Below, one piece after another: positions 7,780 through 16,031 of a stretch of DNA of 64,000 nt. Made by a program: the position numbers and the translations under genes. This stretch comes from Pseudohoeflea sp964511625 (GTDB lineage Bacteria; Pseudomonadota; Alphaproteobacteria; Rhizobiales; Rhizobiaceae). The stretch's first letter is position 1. Each line of letters opens with the position of its first letter. The notes below the pieces were generated by a model that ran no database searches, was not told where the DNA came from, and saw only the letters and a list, made by a program, of their open reading frames with translations. The stretch covers positions 62,001 through 126,000 of the forward strand of contig CAZEJG010000004.1 of assembly GCA_964511625.1 (NCBI GenBank), read 5' to 3'.

Positions 7780-8565
7780 CTAACGCGTCTCTAGAACGCG
7801 CCGCATTTCCTCATTCCAGCCTTCGGGACCCGGTTTGCTCGACCTGATGATCCTTCCGGATTTCTCCGCTTCCAGCGGCCCGATGCCGGCATGCGCCGGA
7901 TTGGCGATTATGATCCCGAGATCCGCTCTGTCCAGCATGGGGATGTCGTTCGGCGCATCTCCGAGCGCCACGGTCATCGCCACACCTCCCGCTCCCTGAT
8001 AGAGCGTGAGAACCGCTTCCATCTGGGTCGCCTTGGTGCTGCCGTGCGAGAGCGTGAAGAAGCGTCCGCCCATGACACCGGTAATGCCCGATTGCGACAG
8101 GCGGGCGACGAACTCTTCCATTTCCTCATCGGTCCCCGACCAGATGCCGGGTTCGGAAAACCGGCGCTTCGCTGCCTGCTCCGCCTGCTCGGGCGGAAGA
8201 CCGGTGCGTTCCGCGATCTCGCCCACGCTCCAGTCCGAAAAGCCCGAAAACTTGCCCCGCAAGGCTGCAGGCAGACCGGCAAGCGCCTCCGTGATGGCGT
8301 GGTGCCGGGGCGCCAAACCGTCCTCGCCGTCCTCTCCCGCAGCCAGCAGACCAGCCCCGTTTTCGACGATGGCCGGGCAGTGGACAAAGCCCATCGCCGT
8401 GCGGATCGGCGCGATCTCGGCCGCGGTCTTGGAGGACGCCAGAACCAGGATGTGACCTTCGTCACGCATTCGGTCGAGGGCAGGCCGCGCCGGCGCGAAC
8501 GAATAGGTCTCGTGGTCGAGCAAGGTCCCGTCGAGATCCGAGAAGACGACGATGCGCTGGCTCAT
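7780..8565 (-). CDS. HAD phosphatase, mannosyl/glucosyl-3-phosphoglycerate phosphatase family
   Basis: A 261-residue HAD-superfamily phosphatase of the Cof/MPGP subgroup. Motif I is FSDLDGTLL (nucleophile Asp10, acid/base Asp12). Motif II is LASSKTAAEI, typical of the 3-phosphoglycerate-sugar phosphatases. The motif III lysine is in SHGSTKATQ and motif IV is ALGDAPNDIPML. The expected reaction is dephosphorylation of glucosyl-3-phosphoglycerate to glucosylglycerate. Its ATG overlaps the stop of the upstream GH13 gene by 4 bases, so the two are translationally coupled. Sugar specificity (glucosyl rather than mannosyl) is inferred from the neighbours. Confidence 0.82.
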   Translation of the reverse strand: MSQRIVVFSDLDGTLLDHETYSFAPARPALDRMRDEGHILVLASSKTAAEIAPIRTAMGFVHCPAIVENGAGLLAAGEDGEDGLAPRHHAITEALAGLPAALRGKFSGFSDWSVGEIAERTGLPPEQAEQAAKRRFSEPGIWSGTDEEMEEFVARLSQSGITGVMGGRFFTLSHGSTKATQMEAVLTLYQGAGGVAMTVALGDAPNDIPMLDRADLGIIIANPAHAGIGPLEAEKSGRIIRSSKPGPEGWNEEMRRVLETR

Positions 8566-10343
8566 GAGGGCTTGCGGCTATTGGTGATCCAGCGGGTCTG
8601 GTAGGGCGCGAAAACGATGTCGGGCGAAGTCGTCTTGATCAACTCGCCAGTCAGAAGATCCTCCCAGTTGTCACCACCGATGAGATTGAGCGACATGACC
8701 GGAATCGTCGTTTCCTCAGCGGTCAGGTTGAAAATCGCGAAGATGCTCTGGGAGCGATCGAGACTTTGACGCCAGAAGCCGAAGAAGTGCTCGCCGAGCT
8801 GGAGCGTGAACTGGGTCGCGTTCGGGTGGAACGCGGGCTGGCGCGACCTGATCGCCAGCATTCCCTTGATGGTGTTGAAGGTCCGCGCCGGCAGGCTGGT
8901 TTCGTCGGCTAGGTCGTCGAGGAGCGGACCGGACTCGATGGCGCGGCGGTTGATGGCCCGGTTGTAACCGAGGCGCTGGACACCTTCGAGATCGTTGCGG
9001 CTGGCCACCAGCGAGTGGATGTAAAAGGCCGGAATGCCTTCCAGCGACATCACGATCGCCTGGCTGAGAATGAAGCGCTCGAACTGGAACTCGTCCGGCC
9101 CCTCGACCGTGCCGGCAAAGGCGTCGTAGAGCGAGACGTTGATCTCGTAGGGTTTCTTGCCGCCGTTCGGCATCGCGCGGTAGGACACCAGCCCGCCGAA
9201 GCTCTCGATCGCCTGGATCATCGAGCCGATTTCCTCGTCCGGAATCAGGCCCTCCGCCGGGCGCACGCCGATGCCGTCATGGGAGGCGGAGAAATTGAAA
9301 TAGGCGCAGCCCAGCTGGGCCGGAGGCATGCGCATCTGCCAGGCGTTGAGATAGCGCGAGGTGCCGTTCAGGAGCGCGTGCAGCAGGAGCGGCGGCAGCG
9401 AGAAATTGTAGATCGCGTGCGCCTCGTTGCGGTTGCCGAAATAGGACAGGTTCTCGAGGTTCGGGACATTGGTCTCGGTGATCAGGATGATCAGCTCGGG
9501 ATGAAAATCGGCGAGAAGTCGCACGAGACGGATGATCGCATGGGTCTGCGGAAGATGGATGCAGCTCGTTCCCAGTTCCTTCCAGATGAAGGCCACCGCA
9601 TCCATCCGGATCGTGCGGACGCCGCGCTCAATGTGGAAACACAGGATATCCATGAATTCGAGCAGCACATCCGGATTGCGGAAGTCGAAATCGACCTGGT
9701 CGTGGCTGAAGGTGCACCAGACATGTCTGGTTCCGTTTGCCGTCTCCACTTCGCGCAGAAGCGGATGGGTCCGCGGCCGGGTGACCATGCTGACATCGTC
9801 GGAAGGATCGGCCTCGAAGAAGAACCGGTCATAAGGCGCGTGGCCCTGGAGATAACCGGTGAACATCTTCGACTGGCTGGAGCAGTGGTTGAGGACCAGA
9901 TCGCTCATCAGGCGGAAGCGCCCGGCAATGCGGCCGATATCCTCCCAGGAACCCAGCCGGCTGTTGACTTCCCGATAATCGGTGACGGCAAAACCGTCAT
10001 CCGAAGTGAAGGGAAAGAAGGGCAGGATGTGAATGCCCTTGAACAGCGGCGCGAGATGCGTTTCGGCGAAATGGCGCAGCACGTCGAGCGGATTGTGCTC
10101 GCCGTCGTAGATCGTGTTGCCGTAGGTAATGACGTAGTTGTCGCGCTCGCTCCAGAAATGGTTGCCGGGCACACGGCTGCGCCTGCGCGGTTTGTAACTT
10201 CCCCCGAAGAACGCATCGATGACACGCTGGACCAGTTCGTCGGATGCCTGTTCGGGATAGATGAACTCAAGAAGCTGCCGGACACCGTGCCTCAATCTGG
10301 AGGGTGCATCGACTGCGGTTTTCTCGGCTGTATCCGGGTTCAT
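8562..10343 (-). CDS. GH13_18 sucrose-phosphorylase-like enzyme, probable glucosylglycerate phosphorylase
   Basis: A 593-residue GH13 (beta/alpha)8-barrel enzyme of the sucrose-phosphorylase subfamily. The catalytic nucleophile is Asp248 (RTIRMDAV), the acid/base Glu290 (ILITETNVPN) and the transition-state stabiliser Asp356 (ASHDGIGVRP). The early HILPFFPFTSDDGFAVTDY motif marks the GH13_18 group. In this subgroup, enzymes such as E. coli YcjM act on glucosylglycerate, giving glucose-1-phosphate and glycerate. Next to a GpgS-type synthase and an MPGP-type phosphatase, glucosylglycerate is the likely substrate; sucrose or glucosylglycerol are alternatives. It is the first gene of the operon and lies next to a set of 15-bp-spaced repeats (10399-10435) that may be its operator. 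Confidence 0.85.
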   Translation of the reverse strand: MNPDTAEKTAVDAPSRLRHGVRQLLEFIYPEQASDELVQRVIDAFFGGSYKPRRRSRVPGNHFWSERDNYVITYGNTIYDGEHNPLDVLRHFAETHLAPLFKGIHILPFFPFTSDDGFAVTDYREVNSRLGSWEDIGRIAGRFRLMSDLVLNHCSSQSKMFTGYLQGHAPYDRFFFEADPSDDVSMVTRPRTHPLLREVETANGTRHVWCTFSHDQVDFDFRNPDVLLEFMDILCFHIERGVRTIRMDAVAFIWKELGTSCIHLPQTHAIIRLVRLLADFHPELIILITETNVPNLENLSYFGNRNEAHAIYNFSLPPLLLHALLNGTSRYLNAWQMRMPPAQLGCAYFNFSASHDGIGVRPAEGLIPDEEIGSMIQAIESFGGLVSYRAMPNGGKKPYEINVSLYDAFAGTVEGPDEFQFERFILSQAIVMSLEGIPAFYIHSLVASRNDLEGVQRLGYNRAINRRAIESGPLLDDLADETSLPARTFNTIKGMLAIRSRQPAFHPNATQFTLQLGEHFFGFWRQSLDRSQSIFAIFNLTAEETTIPVMSLNLIGGDNWEDLLTGELIKTTSPDIVFAPYQTRWITNSRKPS

Positions 10344-10398
10344 CTCGGGCGGGTCACACTTACCACTGATGGAGCAACTTCAGCTTCACGTTAATGCT

Positions 10399-10435
10399 GC
10401 ATTGCGGGATCATGCAATGCGCTCCCGGGCAATGC
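10399..10435. repeat. Three GCAATGC-type heptamers at exact 15-bp spacing (putative operator)
   Basis: GCATTGC at 10399, GCAATGC at 10414 and GCAATGC at 10429. The first is inverted relative to the other two, and each start is exactly 15 bases from the next. The array sits 56 bases upstream of the glucosylglycerate operon start, in the divergent gap before the YaiI gene, a natural place for an operator. The repressor is not identified. Confidence 0.45.
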
Positions 10436-10497
10436 AAGCGCGTTCGCCCTGCCCGCCCCGGATTGACAACGCTCACACGGGACAGCAAACCGGCACG

Positions 10498-10962
10498 ATG
10501 GAAACCCAACTCCGCATCCTCGTCGACGCCGATGCCTGTCCGGTGAAGGCCGAGATCATCAAGGTCGCCCAGCGGCGCGAAGTCGAAACGGTCTTTGTCG
10601 CCAATACGGGGCTCCGGCTCGAACGCGATCCGCTCGTCTCGATGGTCGTGGTGCCCGGCAACTTCGACGCGGCGGACGACTGGATCGCCGAGCGGGCGAA
10701 CGAAGACACGATCGTGATCACGGCCGACATCCTCCTCGCCGAGCGCTGTGTCGCCGCGAAGGCCTGGGCCGTGCTCGGACCGAACGGCAAGAGTTTTACC
10801 GAGAACTCCATCGGCATGGCTGTGGCCACCCGCGCCATCATGTCCGACCTCCGCGCCGGCGGCGCGCAGGTGGGCGGTCCTGCTCCCTTCTCGAAATCCG
10901 ACCGGTCGAGTTTCCTCTCCGCGCTCGACCTCGCCATCGTGCGGCACGGGCGAAAGGTCTGA
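10498..10962 (+). CDS. YaiI/YqxD family protein (UPF0178, DUF188)
   Basis: A 154-residue protein of the conserved YaiI/YqxD family, with the family opening RILVDADACPVKAEI, a central DTIVITADILLAERC segment with acidic residues in a PIN/NYN-like nuclease fold, and a C-terminal FSKSDRSSFLSALD. A nuclease role has been suggested from fold only; no function is established. The start at 10498 was chosen because the family motif begins right after it; the frame is open back to 10261, but that part overlaps the promoter region. It is divergent from the glucosylglycerate operon and 105 bases upstream of allantoicase, and has no obvious link to either. Confidence 0.88.
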   Translation: METQLRILVDADACPVKAEIIKVAQRREVETVFVANTGLRLERDPLVSMVVVPGNFDAADDWIAERANEDTIVITADILLAERCVAAKAWAVLGPNGKSFTENSIGMAVATRAIMSDLRAGGAQVGGPAPFSKSDRSSFLSALDLAIVRHGRKV

Positions 10963-11067
10963 CCGGAAACCGATCTTGCCGGAACGGCAGAAAAAGGTCA
11001 GAGATTGGACGATACGGCGGACCCGCAAGGCCCGCGGGCCGGAACGCAGATTATGCAAGGATCATCC

Positions 11068-12078
11068 ATGACCGATACCCCCGAACTTCCCGCTCCCGAT
11101 TTCGTCCGCAAGGGCATCAACCTGGCGTCCGCCGGTCTCGGGGCAAAGGGGCTCTACGCCACGGACGAGTTCTTCGCCCCGCTTGAACGGATGCTGCAGG
11201 ACAAGCCGCCTGTCTTCATCGCCGACAAATACGATGATCACGGCAAGTGGATGGATGGCTGGGAAACCCGCCGCAAGCGTGTGCTCGGCCATGATTTCGC
11301 GGTCGTCAAACTCGCCGTTCCCGGCCGTATCGAGGGCTTCGACGTCGACACCGCCTTCTTCACGGGCAACTATCCGCCGGCCTGCCGGATCATGGCATGC
11401 TCGGTGGAGAGCGACCCGGTCGAGGAGACCGTCTGGACGGAAATCCTGCCGACCGTGCCGCTCGGCCCCAGCGCCCATCATTTCTTCCCGTGCAGTTCTG
11501 GCGAGATCTGGACGCATGTGCGGCTTCACATCCTGCCCGATGGCGGGGTGGCGCGGCTCAGGGTCTACGGGCAGCCGAAGATCGATCCCAAACATGCCGA
11601 GGGCGACGATTTCGAGTTCACCGCAGCCATCAATGGCGCCCGCATCGTCGGGTTCTCCGACGCGCACTACGGCTCCTACCACCGGATTCTGGCGCACGGA
11701 CGCGGCGAGAACATGGGCGACGGCTGGGAAACGAGCCGGCGACGGGTGCCCGGCAACGAGTGGATGGTGATCGCGCTCGCGGCCCGTGGCACGATTTCCC
11801 GCGCGATCGTCGATACCGCCAACTTCAAGGGCAACTATCCCGACCAGTGCTCGCTGCAGGCCGCCGATCTGAGCGCCTATGGATCGGACGCCGACCAGGC
11901 GATCATCACTTCCTCGATGTTCTGGCCGACGGTGGTTGCAAACCAGAAGCTGCGGTCGGACTATGTCCATGATCTCAGCGGGTTCATCGAAGAGGTCGGG
12001 CCGGTCACGCATGTGCGGCTCAACATTTTTCCCGACGGCGGCATCAGTCGCCTGAAGCTGTTCGGGCGGATCGCCTGA
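11068..12078 (+). CDS. alc: Allantoicase
   Basis: A 336-residue allantoicase (EC 3.5.3.4), which splits allantoate into ureidoglycolate and urea in purine degradation. The two-repeat structure is plain: DVDTAFFTGNYPP with THVRLHILPDGGVARLRVYG in the first half, and DTANFKGNYPD with THVRLNIFPDGGISRLKLFG in the second. AAGGA lies upstream of the ATG at 11068; an alternative ATG at 11053 is in frame but less well spaced. A purine-type NCS2 permease follows 109 bases downstream, which fits uptake and breakdown of xanthine or urate. Allantoinase and ureidoglycolate lyase genes are not in this window. Confidence 0.93.
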   Translation: MTDTPELPAPDFVRKGINLASAGLGAKGLYATDEFFAPLERMLQDKPPVFIADKYDDHGKWMDGWETRRKRVLGHDFAVVKLAVPGRIEGFDVDTAFFTGNYPPACRIMACSVESDPVEETVWTEILPTVPLGPSAHHFFPCSSGEIWTHVRLHILPDGGVARLRVYGQPKIDPKHAEGDDFEFTAAINGARIVGFSDAHYGSYHRILAHGRGENMGDGWETSRRRVPGNEWMVIALAARGTISRAIVDTANFKGNYPDQCSLQAADLSAYGSDADQAIITSSMFWPTVVANQKLRSDYVHDLSGFIEEVGPVTHVRLNIFPDGGISRLKLFGRIA

Positions 12079-12187
12079 TCGGGGAATTCCGACGGCCGGA
12101 ACAAGTCCGCTTCAGACGGATCCCGGCAGCGGGAGCATGAAGACGGAGGATCGCGGGGGCGGGCCGGCTTTAACAGGGGGACCACGC

Positions 12188-13546
12188 ATGACTGACACGA
12201 CAATCGGGACCGCCGAACAACGGCGCGATCCGGACTACACGCCGCCGCTGGCGCAGGCGGTTCCGCTCGGCATCCAGCACATTCTGGCGATGTTCGTTTC
12301 CAACGTCACGCCGGCGATCATCATCGCGGGCGCGGCGGGGATCGGCTTCGGCTCCGACCAGGGCGCGCTCGGCTTTCCGGACATGACCTACATGATCCAG
12401 ATGTCGATGCTGTTCGCCGGCATCGCCACGTTGTTCCAGACCATCGGTTTCGGCCCGGTCGGCGCCCGCCTGCCGATCGTGCAGGGTACCAGCTTCGCCT
12501 TCGTGCCGATCATGATCCCCGCCGTGGCGGGCCTCGGCACGGCGGGTCTCGCCGGGCTGATGACAGGCGTTCTCTTCGGCGGACTTTTTCATTTCTGCCT
12601 CGGCTTCATCGTCGGCAAGATCCGGCATGCACTGCCGCCCCTGGTGACCGGCCTGATCGTGCTGATGATCGGGCTCGCCCTCATCCGCGTCGGCATCCAG
12701 TATTCGGCGGGCGGCGTGCCGCTGATGGGCAAGCCGGAGTTCGGCTCGCTTTCGATGTGGGTGCCGGCGCTGGTGGTGATCGTGGTCACACTGGCGATCA
12801 AGTTCTTCACGCGGGGCTTTCTCGCCGTCGCCGCCGTACTGATCGGCATTCTGGCAGGCTATCTCGTGGCTCTCGTCATGGGGCAGGTCAGCTTCGCCAA
12901 TGTCGGCCGGGCGAGCTTCTTCTCGCTGCCGATGCCGTTCAAGTGGGGCTTCGAGTTCAACATCGCGATCATCATCGGCATGTGCTTCATGGCGGTGATC
13001 TCTGCAATCGAGACGGTGGGCGACACGAGCGGCATCACCAAGGGCGGCGCCGGCCGCGAGGCCACCGACAAGGAACTGGAAGGCGCGACCTTCGCCGACG
13101 GTCTCGGCACCGCCGTGGCCGGCGTGTTCGGCGGCCTGCCCAATACCTCCTTCTCGCAGAATGTCGGACTGATCGCGATGACCGGGCTGATGAGCCGGCA
13201 CGTGGTGACCATCGGGGCGATCTTCCTGATCGTCTGCGGCTTCATTCCGAAGATCGGCGCGATCATCAACACCGTACCGATCAACGTGCTCGGCGGCGGC
13301 GTGGTGGTGATGTTCGGGATGGTCTGCGCTTCCGGCGTGAGGATGCTCGCCGACGTCGACTGGAACCGGCGGAACATGGTGATCTTCGCGATTTCACTGT
13401 CGATCGGCCTTGGTCTGCAGCTCGAACCGAGTGCATTGCAGCACCTCGGAAGCACGGCACAGATCCTGCTGACGACGGGACTTCTGCCGGCGGCGACGAT
13501 CGCGATCGTTCTCAATCTCATCCTTCCCGAACACATCGACGAATAG
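12188..13546 (+). CDS. NCS2 (NAT) family xanthine/uric acid permease
   Basis: A 452-residue inner-membrane transporter with about 14 hydrophobic segments. The nucleobase-ascorbate transporter signature QNVGLIAMTG is present, preceded by FGGLPNTSFS, and the TM8 region has ISAIETVGDTSG with its conserved Glu. The opening PLGIQHILAMFVSNVTPAIIIAG is also typical. Sequence style and position after allantoicase favour xanthine or urate rather than uracil as substrate; the driving ion is normally H+ or Na+. AGGGGG lies before the ATG at 12188. A hairpin ends the unit. Confidence 0.88.
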   Translation: MTDTTIGTAEQRRDPDYTPPLAQAVPLGIQHILAMFVSNVTPAIIIAGAAGIGFGSDQGALGFPDMTYMIQMSMLFAGIATLFQTIGFGPVGARLPIVQGTSFAFVPIMIPAVAGLGTAGLAGLMTGVLFGGLFHFCLGFIVGKIRHALPPLVTGLIVLMIGLALIRVGIQYSAGGVPLMGKPEFGSLSMWVPALVVIVVTLAIKFFTRGFLAVAAVLIGILAGYLVALVMGQVSFANVGRASFFSLPMPFKWGFEFNIAIIIGMCFMAVISAIETVGDTSGITKGGAGREATDKELEGATFADGLGTAVAGVFGGLPNTSFSQNVGLIAMTGLMSRHVVTIGAIFLIVCGFIPKIGAIINTVPINVLGGGVVVMFGMVCASGVRMLADVDWNRRNMVIFAISLSIGLGLQLEPSALQHLGSTAQILLTTGLLPAATIAIVLNLILPEHIDE

Positions 13547-13555
13547 TTCTTTCAG

Positions 13556-13586
13556 GCCGGCGGGCTTCGACAAAAGGCCCGCCGGC
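13556..13586 (+). terminator. GC-rich hairpin after the permease gene
   Basis: Ten-bp perfect stem GCCGGCGGGC/GCCCGCCGGC with an 11-base loop, 9 bases after the permease stop. No T-run follows, so termination may be incomplete or factor-assisted. Confidence 0.5.
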
Positions 13587-13645
13587 AAGCATGACACAAG
13601 CTTGATTTGCGACTTTCGCGGCGCAAGAGCCGCGGAAACCGATTG

Positions 13646-14851
13646 ATGACCGACCTGACGATTTGCGTGCCGACCCGGAACCGGCAGCGCTATTGCATCG
13701 AAACAATCCGGGCGCTCGCCAGGAGCGACGCGAGGAATTTCGATGTCATCGTCGCCGACAATTCCGACGATGCATCGGTGCTGGCCGATTTCTTCACCAA
13801 CGACTTCCATGACGAACGCTTCAGGTTGTTGCCGCCCGGCGACCGTGTCTATTCCATGGTCGACAACTGGGAGCGGACGATGCCGGAGGTTTCGGGCCGG
13901 TGGGTAAGCTTCATCGGCGACGACGACTACATCGACTCGAGGGCCGCCGATCTGATCGTCCGCTACGAAAAGACCTATCCCGACGTCGAGGCCGTCGGCT
14001 GGGGGCGCATGGCTTTCAACTGGCCGGACAACCGGCCCGACGAAACGATCGCCTCCATTCCCGCAGGATCGGCGACCTATGTTTCCGACCAGGCAAAGCT
14101 GCAGGACGTGCTCTACCGCTGGAGCGAGCGGAAGAGCAAACCGGCCTCCGGCTACGGCGTGTATCACGGCGCGGTCAAGCGCAGCCTGATGGACCGGATC
14201 AAGACCCGGTTCGGCAGGCGGTACTTCGAGCATCCCAATGTCGACTACGACAGCGCCTGCAAGGTGACGCTTGAAGGCAAGAGGCTGGTGAGCTGCCAGC
14301 GGCCCTTCTCGGTGCTCGGCGCTTGCGGCGCGTCCAACTCGGCGGGCCTGCAGTCGGCCAAGACGATGACCGAGAGGACCAAGACCTTCAACCAGGAAAA
14401 CGCACAGAACGTTCCGGTCGCCTGTCCGGGTTTCCCTTTTCCGCTCTCCGGCGGCACGATGTCGGTCTGTGTCTCGGTGGCGCACATGACCTACTGGTTC
14501 TGCAAGACCTACGATGTCGATCTGACCGGCTTCGGCGAGAACTTCGCCGTGAGCGCGATGGAGGAGTGCGCATCCGCCCGCGACCAGGAGCATTACGACT
14601 TCAAGGTCGCCGCCTTCAGGGAAGCCTTTGGCAAATGGGAAGGCGGACGCTTTGCGGCCGATTTCGCCCCCGGCCCCTACAATCCGGAGCGGGTCGCATT
14701 TCGAAGGATGTCGGGCGTCTTCAATGACGTGATCTATCTGCAGGAACGGAAGGTCAGGGCGCAGACGCCTCACGAATTTTATCGGTTCGGCGAGCACGCT
14801 GTGCTTCCGGTCAAGCACGTGCTGTCGGGCCGGAAGGTGTTTACGACGTGA
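13646..14851 (+). CDS. GT2-like glycosyltransferase (first of a tandem pair)
   Basis: A 401-residue family-2-type glycosyltransferase with a GT-A fold. It starts LTICVPTRNRQRY and has VIVADNSDD, DNWERTMP and the metal-binding SFIGDDDYID. About 230 residues follow the GT-A core, an unusual extension shared with the next gene (YHGAVKRSLMD, YFEHPNVDYDSACKV, FSVLGACGASN). No membrane segment is seen, so it acts in the cytoplasm or at the membrane face. Acceptor and sugar are unknown. The stop overlaps the GTG start of the paralogue. It opens the right-hand arm of a convergent seven-gene island. The start at 13646 aligns with the paralogue's start. Confidence 0.85.
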   Translation: MTDLTICVPTRNRQRYCIETIRALARSDARNFDVIVADNSDDASVLADFFTNDFHDERFRLLPPGDRVYSMVDNWERTMPEVSGRWVSFIGDDDYIDSRAADLIVRYEKTYPDVEAVGWGRMAFNWPDNRPDETIASIPAGSATYVSDQAKLQDVLYRWSERKSKPASGYGVYHGAVKRSLMDRIKTRFGRRYFEHPNVDYDSACKVTLEGKRLVSCQRPFSVLGACGASNSAGLQSAKTMTERTKTFNQENAQNVPVACPGFPFPLSGGTMSVCVSVAHMTYWFCKTYDVDLTGFGENFAVSAMEECASARDQEHYDFKVAAFREAFGKWEGGRFAADFAPGPYNPERVAFRRMSGVFNDVIYLQERKVRAQTPHEFYRFGEHAVLPVKHVLSGRKVFTT

Positions 14852-16017
14852 CCCTGCTTTCGATCTGTATTCCGACCCGCAACCGCCAAAGCTATGCGTC
14901 TGACGCGATCCGTCACCTGCTCCGGTCGGAGCGACAGGATTTCGAAGTCGTGGTCGCCGACAATTCCGATGATCCCGCTCCGCTTGCGGAACTGACGGCT
15001 GCCACGGGCGATCCGCGCCTCAAATTGCTGCCGCCGGCGGCCGTACCGCTCTCCATGCGCGAAAACTGGGAACGCATCATCCCGGAAACGAGCGGCGAGT
15101 GGCTGAGCTATATCGGCGACGACGACTATCTCGATCCGGAACTCTGCGAGGTCATCCGGCTGGCGCGTCGCGTCGCTCCAAAGATGGATTGCCTGTCATG
15201 GGGCCGGGCGTATTACGCCTGGCCGGAAATCCGCCAAGGCGATGAGATCACAACCCTGCCCGTCTCAAGCTCGCTCGCAACCTTCGAAAAGAAGGACCTG
15301 TTGAAGCGGCTGTTCTTCTGGGAGAAGGCGGCTGATCGGCCCACCTGCCCTTTCGGCATCTATCATGGCGTCGTCAGCCGCACCTTGATGGAGCAAATCC
15401 GTCAGACCTTCTCGGACCGCTATTTCGAGCAGGGCAATCTCGACTACGACAACATCTGCAAGGTCGTGATGCTGACAGAATGCTGCGTGCTCTGGGAGCG
15501 TCCGCTGTCGGTCTTCGGCGCCTGCCACGCCTCGAACACGATGGCGCTGCGCGATCGCAATCTTGCCGAGGAACGGACGAAACAGTTTCTTGCGGAGAAT
15601 CCGGACGGCGTTCAGGCCGAGGGGTTTCCCTTCGGCCCCGATCTCGGGATTGCCGCCTCCATCGGCAACACGATCGAGCGCTTCAAGCAGAAATACGGAA
15701 TCGAGCTCTCCGGCTGGGAAGACAATTTCATTGGCGCCTGCGCGAAGGATTGCGAGACCTCGTTCAATCGCGCCGAGTTCAAGTCTCGAAGCGAAGCTTA
15801 CGGCGCGGCGATCGCAGCCTGGCGCGGCAAGGCGGCGAAGAAGCAGTTCAAGCCGGAATACCGCTTCCGTCCGGACGTGCCTCCTTTCATCGGAGTGACC
15901 GAGGGCAAGCTCTATTTCGACATGAACATGGGTGACACGAAGACCGCCGCCGAGTTCTACGAGATGATCGATGCGATGCTGTTTCCCGTCCGTCTTCTCG
16001 AGGCGCGGCTGCTCTAG
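14848..16017 (+). CDS. GT2-like glycosyltransferase (second of a tandem pair)
   Basis: A 389-residue paralogue of the preceding gene, starting with GTG inside a GTGA overlap with the previous stop, so translation is coupled. It has LSICIPTRNRQSY, VVVADNSDD, ENWERIIP and SYIGDDDYLD in the GT-A part, then the same C-terminal extension (FGIYHGVVSRTLME, YFEQGNLDYDNICKV, LSVFGACHASN). The two genes clearly arose by tandem duplication but have diverged substantially, suggesting successive sugar transfers to one product. An ATP-grasp gene begins 14 bases downstream. Confidence 0.85.
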   Translation: MTLLSICIPTRNRQSYASDAIRHLLRSERQDFEVVVADNSDDPAPLAELTAATGDPRLKLLPPAAVPLSMRENWERIIPETSGEWLSYIGDDDYLDPELCEVIRLARRVAPKMDCLSWGRAYYAWPEIRQGDEITTLPVSSSLATFEKKDLLKRLFFWEKAADRPTCPFGIYHGVVSRTLMEQIRQTFSDRYFEQGNLDYDNICKVVMLTECCVLWERPLSVFGACHASNTMALRDRNLAEERTKQFLAENPDGVQAEGFPFGPDLGIAASIGNTIERFKQKYGIELSGWEDNFIGACAKDCETSFNRAEFKSRSEAYGAAIAAWRGKAAKKQFKPEYRFRPDVPPFIGVTEGKLYFDMNMGDTKTAAEFYEMIDAMLFPVRLLEARLL

Positions 16018-16031
16018 CGGCGAAGGTTTCC

